The notes beneath the pieces are model-generated. The model did not search any database. It was not told the DNA's origin and was given only the letters and a program-made list of their open reading frames with translations. Positions 21,032 through 24,687 of a stretch of DNA of 24,687 nt are shown here, piece by piece; the stretch's first letter is position 1; each line of letters opens with the position of its first letter. The position numbers and the translations under genes are program-made. The stretch spans positions 1 to 24,687 of IMG/VR virus record IMGVR_UViG_3300042691_013016; one strand, written 5' to 3'. Source of the DNA: a virus.

Positions 21032-23390
21032 AACATTAAATAACGCGGTTAGTGTGAAACTGGCCGATTACACGGTTATAAGTTCGGCCGAGAAAACCGA
21101 TCGCGGCGGCTGGGTTAATTTCGGGGTAAACAATTTATTCCCCCAATACCTCAGGGAACTGGCCCAAACTGGGGCGGTACATGGTTCGCTTTGTATTTCC
21201 ATTGGCGATATGATCGCGGGTAAGGCTTTGAACGCTGGAATTTACAACCGCCGTTTAACTGAGCTCGAGGCATACGATGTATTTTATGGTTGCGCCCATG
21301 ATTATAAAAAATACGGCGGCTTTTACATGGAGGTTATTTACACTTATGATCGCGAGAGCGTGGCGAAGTTGCGCCATATCCCTTTCGAGGAATGCCGCCT
21401 CGGGGTGAGTGGCGAGGACGAAGAAATTACGGGCGTATGGCATTCGAATGACTGGGCGGCAACAAAGCGAAAGCGTAATAAACCCGAATTCGTGCCACTT
21501 TATAACGTGGCCAAAAAGGCCGAGGAACCACGCCAAATTTATTATTGTTTCAATTATACCAGCGGGCAATTTTACCCACGCCCAGATTATTACTCGGCGA
21601 TTAATTCGATTGAGTTGGCGAAGGAAATTAGTATTTACCACATCAATAACATCGTTAACGGGTTAATGCCATCGTTTATCGTTTCATTATTTCAAGGTGC
21701 ACCAGATCCCGATCAACAGAACCAAATGAAACGCGACTGGGAGCGTGAGTTAACTGGTGCTAAAAACGCTGGTAAGTTCATAATGACGTTTAACGAGCGC
21801 GATACACCGAAACCAGATATTACAACTTTTCCGCTTTCCGATGCTGATAAACAATATCAGTTTTTAAGTACCGAAAGCACCTCGTTAATAATGGTGGCGC
21901 ACCGCGTAACGACTCCACTTTTGTTTGGTATTCGTGACGTTGCCACGGGCTTTGGATCTAATAAAGACGAAATGGCGGTGGGATTGGAAATTTTCACCAA
22001 TCAGGTAATTGAGCCCGCTCAGCGTAAAATATCGAAAGCGTTCGAAGATGTTTTATCGTTTGAAATGCCCGGGATTCAAATAAACGTGGTTCCAAATACT
22101 CCATTGGCTGGTGGTGTTGCCATCGCGCCAGCGGGTGAGGTTTCAATTGAGGAAACCGCGCCAGCGGCTGAGGCTTCAAACGTAGCGGGTACCGCTCTTA
22201 ACGGGGCGCAAATCGCCTCAATGGTTGAGATATTGATCCAAGCGGCAACGGGTATTTTACCAATCGAAAGCGCCAAGGGTGTAATCCGTGCAAGTTTCCC
22301 AACGCTCACCAACGTTCAAATCGATGAAATTTTCAGCGGTATAAAAGCGGGTTCGGTTAATCCAAACGAGGTGGCGATGGGTGCGTTTCAAACTTTTCTC
22401 AGCCATGTTAATGGTGAAAAAAAAAAAGAATGTACGTGTTTGGCGGCTGAATCATTCCCGCCCACTGGCGAGATGAAAGCGGCCGCCGAATTGGGGCTAA
22501 AGTGGCGGGATGAATATAACCGAGGTGGTACCGAGGTGGGCGTGGCGAGAGCTCGCGATATTTCAAACGGCCGTAATTTATCGATCGAAACAATTACTCG
22601 AATGAATAGTTATTTCGCCCGCCACGCGGTGGATAAAGAGGCCAGCGGCTGGAATCAAGGCGAGGACGGTTTCCCCAGTGCTGGGCGTATCGCGTGGGAA
22701 TTGTGGGGCGGGGATGCTGGCCGCGATTGGGCGGCGCGTATGGTTGAAAGGATCGAGCGCGAAAACCTCAATTCTGAAATCGCTGATGAATTAATTAAAC
22801 TGGGTGAGGATGCACCAGAGGGCTATATTTTAATCGATAGTTACGAGGTGGATTACGATAATGACGATCTGGAAAACGAGGAACTAATAAAGATCGAAGC
22901 CCACGAACTGGCGGTTTCAACTGGTTCGGCCAAACCAATGGCCCCGAGCGATCAGGATGAAACCAATTACGCGGGGGTTACGTTTATGACTCGTTACCGG
23001 TACTTTGGAAAATCCTCGAGTAATCGCCCATTTTGCGCTAAAATGATGGCGGCCGATAAACTTTACCGAAAGGAAGATATCGAGGCAATGGAAAATAAAG
23101 TGGTAAACCCCAAGTGGGGGCCAAATGGAACCGATTATTATTCGATTTGGCTTTATAAGGGCGGAGGAAATTGCAACCATGCATGGCGAAAGGAAACGTT
23201 CATTAATGCCAAAGGAATAAACCCACTCGCCAACGATGCCCAGCGTATCGCGGTGGCGAAAGCGGCAAAGATGGGATATCGAGTGAAAAACGATGAACTG
23301 GTGGCGTTGCTTCCAATCGATATGGATTACAATGGGTTTTTAGAAACAAACCCCGTTTATGGTAAAGAGGGTAAAAATTATAGAAGATAA
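21024..23390 (+). CDS. Portal protein with a long C-terminal fusion (788 aa)
   Basis: Residues 1 to about 470 are the portal core: RYFLIKE regions such as GGWVNFGVNNLFPQYLREL, FYMEVIYTYDRESVAKLRH, IMVAHRVTTPLLFGIRD and the end block LNGAQIASMVEILIQAATG (about 392-410). Portals of this kind are normally 400-550 aa. After the run of 11 A at 22417-22427 (KKK, 466-468) comes an extra 320 residues: a block ARARDISNGRNLSIETITRM, MNSYFARHAVDK and GRIAWELWGGDAGRDWAARM (about 504-575), then RYRYFGKSSSNRPFCAKMM (about 656-675) and KGGGNCNHAWRKETF (about 712-726), whose C/C/H residues could bind zinc. Overlaps the previous gene by 8 bases. Confidence 0.8.
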   Translation: MDKTLNNAVSVKLADYTVISSAEKTDRGGWVNFGVNNLFPQYLRELAQTGAVHGSLCISIGDMIAGKALNAGIYNRRLTELEAYDVFYGCAHDYKKYGGFYMEVIYTYDRESVAKLRHIPFEECRLGVSGEDEEITGVWHSNDWAATKRKRNKPEFVPLYNVAKKAEEPRQIYYCFNYTSGQFYPRPDYYSAINSIELAKEISIYHINNIVNGLMPSFIVSLFQGAPDPDQQNQMKRDWERELTGAKNAGKFIMTFNERDTPKPDITTFPLSDADKQYQFLSTESTSLIMVAHRVTTPLLFGIRDVATGFGSNKDEMAVGLEIFTNQVIEPAQRKISKAFEDVLSFEMPGIQINVVPNTPLAGGVAIAPAGEVSIEETAPAAEASNVAGTALNGAQIASMVEILIQAATGILPIESAKGVIRASFPTLTNVQIDEIFSGIKAGSVNPNEVAMGAFQTFLSHVNGEKKKECTCLAAESFPPTGEMKAAAELGLKWRDEYNRGGTEVGVARARDISNGRNLSIETITRMNSYFARHAVDKEASGWNQGEDGFPSAGRIAWELWGGDAGRDWAARMVERIERENLNSEIADELIKLGEDAPEGYILIDSYEVDYDNDDLENEELIKIEAHELAVSTGSAKPMAPSDQDETNYAGVTFMTRYRYFGKSSSNRPFCAKMMAADKLYRKEDIEAMENKVVNPKWGPNGTDYYSIWLYKGGGNCNHAWRKETFINAKGINPLANDAQRIAVAKAAKMGYRVKNDELVALLPIDMDYNGFLETNPVYGKEGKNYRR
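22417..22427 (+). promoter_or_regulatory. Run of 11 A between portal core and C-terminal extension (possible slippage site)
   Basis: Longest homopolymer in the window, reading GAA AAA AAA AAA GAA in frame. Polymerase or ribosome slippage in either direction would end the protein within about 7 (-1) or 15 (+1) codons, giving a portal without the extra domains. Whether it is used is inference. Confidence 0.4.
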
Positions 23391-23395
23391 ATAAC

Positions 23396-23962
23396 ATGGC
23401 TGAAATACTTTTGATTTCCGATGTGTACGTTAAAAAGTACACGAACATAAATGGAGCGGTGGATCCTAACCTACTTTACCCCTCCATTTATTTGGCTCAG
23501 GATAAACACCTCGCGCCATATTTGGGTACTAACCTTTACGAAAAAATTAAAGACGATATTTTAAATAACACGCTCGCGGGGGCGTACCAAACATTGGTTG
23601 AGGATTACGCCCGCCGAGTTGTGTTATGGTGGGCAATGGTTGAGGCGGCCCCCACTCTCACGTATAAAGTCGATAACGGTACCATGGTGCAACGTACCTC
23701 AGAGGACTCTCAGCCCGTGGGGGATGTGATTTTTAAAGATCAATTGGCCCGCTGGCAACAAAACGCCGAATATTACACCAGTTTAATGGTGGATTGGTTG
23801 TGTGCCAACTCAAGTTTATTGCCCGAGTATTCGAATAATCAATGGCCACAACGTGCCCCGATTGGCTGGCAAAAGAGTTCAGCCAGTTATATTTTCAGTT
23901 CGGGCAATACCGCCAGCTCGCGCACCGGGCCACGTTACCGATCAATTAACCAAATCCCATGA
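23396..23962 (+). CDS. Head-tail connector, DUF6712-like
   Basis: 188 aa, mainly helical, starts five bases after the portal stop. The pattern SDVYVKKYTNINGAVDPNLL, then YLGTNLYEKIKDDILNN, LVEDYARRVVLWWAMVEAAP, and a C-terminal helix then Trp/Pro-rich tail (NNQWPQRAPIGWQ) matches the small adaptor proteins found after portal genes in Bacteroidota phages (DUF6712-type). It should join the portal ring to the neck. Ends in an ATGA overlap with the next gene. The family name is from memory of the pattern, not a search. Confidence 0.65.
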   Translation: MAEILLISDVYVKKYTNINGAVDPNLLYPSIYLAQDKHLAPYLGTNLYEKIKDDILNNTLAGAYQTLVEDYARRVVLWWAMVEAAPTLTYKVDNGTMVQRTSEDSQPVGDVIFKDQLARWQQNAEYYTSLMVDWLCANSSLLPEYSNNQWPQRAPIGWQKSSASYIFSSGNTASSRTGPRYRSINQIP

Positions 23963-24060
23963 AAACAGAAAGTAAAACCGCCGAGAAACGCCGTTTATAC
24001 CTCGAAGCGTTGAAACGCTACGAAAAACAATTACTCTCCAAAACGAAAAAAAAGAAATGA
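23959..24060 (+). CDS. Small basic peptide (33 aa)
   Basis: 33 aa, extremely Lys/Arg-rich (KRRLYLEALKRYEKQLLSKTK and a KKKK end), single helix. Too short for a normal gene call, but its ATG overlaps the connector stop (ATGA) and its stop overlaps the holin start (ATGA), so it fits the translation chain. Function unknown. Confidence 0.5.
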   Translation: MKTESKTAEKRRLYLEALKRYEKQLLSKTKKKK

Positions 24061-24383
24061 GTTTTTTCGAATACATTTCCGAAATTGTGAGCGATTCGGC
24101 TAGCTGGGTGATGGGAATTATTATCGGTATCCTCGGTAAAATATCATATGAAATATACATGAAACGAGCACTCTCAGTAATGCAATGGGTTGCCGTTATC
24201 GGCCTCTCAGTTTTTTGCGGTTACCAAACCGCCATTTATTGCCAGATGAACGGGCATGAAACGGAATCGACTTGGGCGGTACCGATGGCCACGTTAATGG
24301 GCGAAAAAATGTTTATTTACGTTATGAGTAATTACAAAAGGATTTTTACGGGGATCCTTGCGTTTTTCATGCCTAAAAAGTGA
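24057..24383 (+). CDS. Holin-like membrane protein
   Basis: 108 aa with hydrophobic spans at about 15-33 (ASWVMGIIIGILGKI), 41-60 (VMQWVAVIGLSVFCGY) and 72-105 (including YKRIFTGILAFFMPK), and a Lys-rich C-terminus. Size, span number and place at the edge of the head genes suit a phage holin that permeabilises the inner membrane for lysis, though no endolysin lies within the window. Coupled to both neighbours by ATGA/GTGA. It could instead be another phage membrane protein. Confidence 0.55.
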   Translation: MSFFEYISEIVSDSASWVMGIIIGILGKISYEIYMKRALSVMQWVAVIGLSVFCGYQTAIYCQMNGHETESTWAVPMATLMGEKMFIYVMSNYKRIFTGILAFFMPKK

Positions 24384-24687
24384 GCAAAAAAAACCCGAAT
24401 AAAAAACCCGTTGGCGAGCGAATTAAGGGCTCGAAATTCGGCGTGTTTATTCGCGACAAAGTAAAACCCGTGGCGGGCGATATTCTCGAGATCGCTGGCG
24501 ATATTACGGGCATTCAGGCGCTGGAAACCGTGGGCGCGTATCTCAATGGCCAAAAGCATAAAAGTGACGAACATAACGCACTGGCTTTGGAGTTCGAAAA
24601 GTTGCGGTTAAACTTTGAGTTGGAAATGACTCGGCTGGATATGCAAACCGAGCTCGAATATTACAAGGCTGAGGTGAGCGATCGCGA
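24380..24687 (+). CDS. Phage protein downstream of holin, partial (C-terminus missing)
   Basis: GTG start at 24380 within a GTGA overlap with the holin stop; runs off the right end after 102 visible residues. It begins basic (KKNPNKKPVGER), has a KVKPVAGDILEIAGDITG segment, then a long charged helix (LALEFEKLRLNFELEMTRLD). This 'KVKPVAGDILE' region followed by coiled coil is something I have seen in Bacteroidota phage genomes beside holins, but I know no assigned function. A membrane span may follow outside the window. Confidence 0.6.
   Translation, partial: MSKKNPNKKPVGERIKGSKFGVFIRDKVKPVAGDILEIAGDITGIQALETVGAYLNGQKHKSDEHNALALEFEKLRLNFELEMTRLDMQTELEYYKAEVSDR

Overview
The window is a 24.7 kb stretch of a tailed (siphovirus-type) phage or prophage, most likely infecting a member of the Bacteroidota. 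Evidence for the host group: intergenic boxes match the Bacteroidota -7 element TAnnTTTG, most starts lack Shine-Dalgarno sequences, and several proteins (major tail protein, Cys-motif tail hub, DUF6712-like connector, S/T/G-rich fibre modules) are of types I associate with Bacteroidota siphophages. No integrase, rRNA or tRNA was seen, and no gap between genes exceeds about 140 bases, so the sequence is tightly packed viral coding DNA. Both ends cut through genes.

Left part, minus strand (1-4121). Reading leftward from a divergent promoter at about 4150: a small unknown protein, a Cro/XRE-like HTH protein, a protein with a DnaA domain-IV-like DNA-binding region but no ATPase, a 62-aa basic protein and the large terminase. 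A second promoter (1600-1632) then serves a 67-aa unknown, two more small unknowns, a Rad52-like annealing protein and the N-terminus of a YqaJ/lambda-type exonuclease, which together look like a phage recombination pair.

Middle, plus strand (4156-17228). A sigma-70-like regulator, a Cys-rich protein, two tiny genes, the small terminase, a tail-assembly chaperone with a -1 frameshift extension, a fusion of a tail-type domain to a long fibre, an HK97 gp10-like protein, two large baseplate/tail-tip proteins, a small membrane protein, the tape measure and an XkdF-type prohead protease. Most junctions are ATGA/GTGA/TAATG overlaps, which suggests one translationally coupled late operon ending at a strong terminator (17262-17287).

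Right part. A 348-aa unknown gene points the opposite way (17331-18377). Then on the plus strand: scaffold-like protein, major capsid protein (terminator), major tail tube protein (terminator), a small unknown, a very long portal fusion, a head-tail connector, a 33-aa basic peptide, a holin-like membrane protein and a partial gene running off the end.

Most notable: nearly complete absence of CCWGG and GCWGC sites, a frameshifted chaperone with an unusual T9 run, an A11 run exactly between portal and its C-terminal extension, overlapping divergent promoters that put the longest start codon of the sigma-like gene inside its own promoter, and a rearranged structural gene order (portal after capsid and tail tube, tape measure after the tail-tip proteins, TerL on the other strand from TerS). 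All counts are by eye and family assignments are from motif recognition, not searches.
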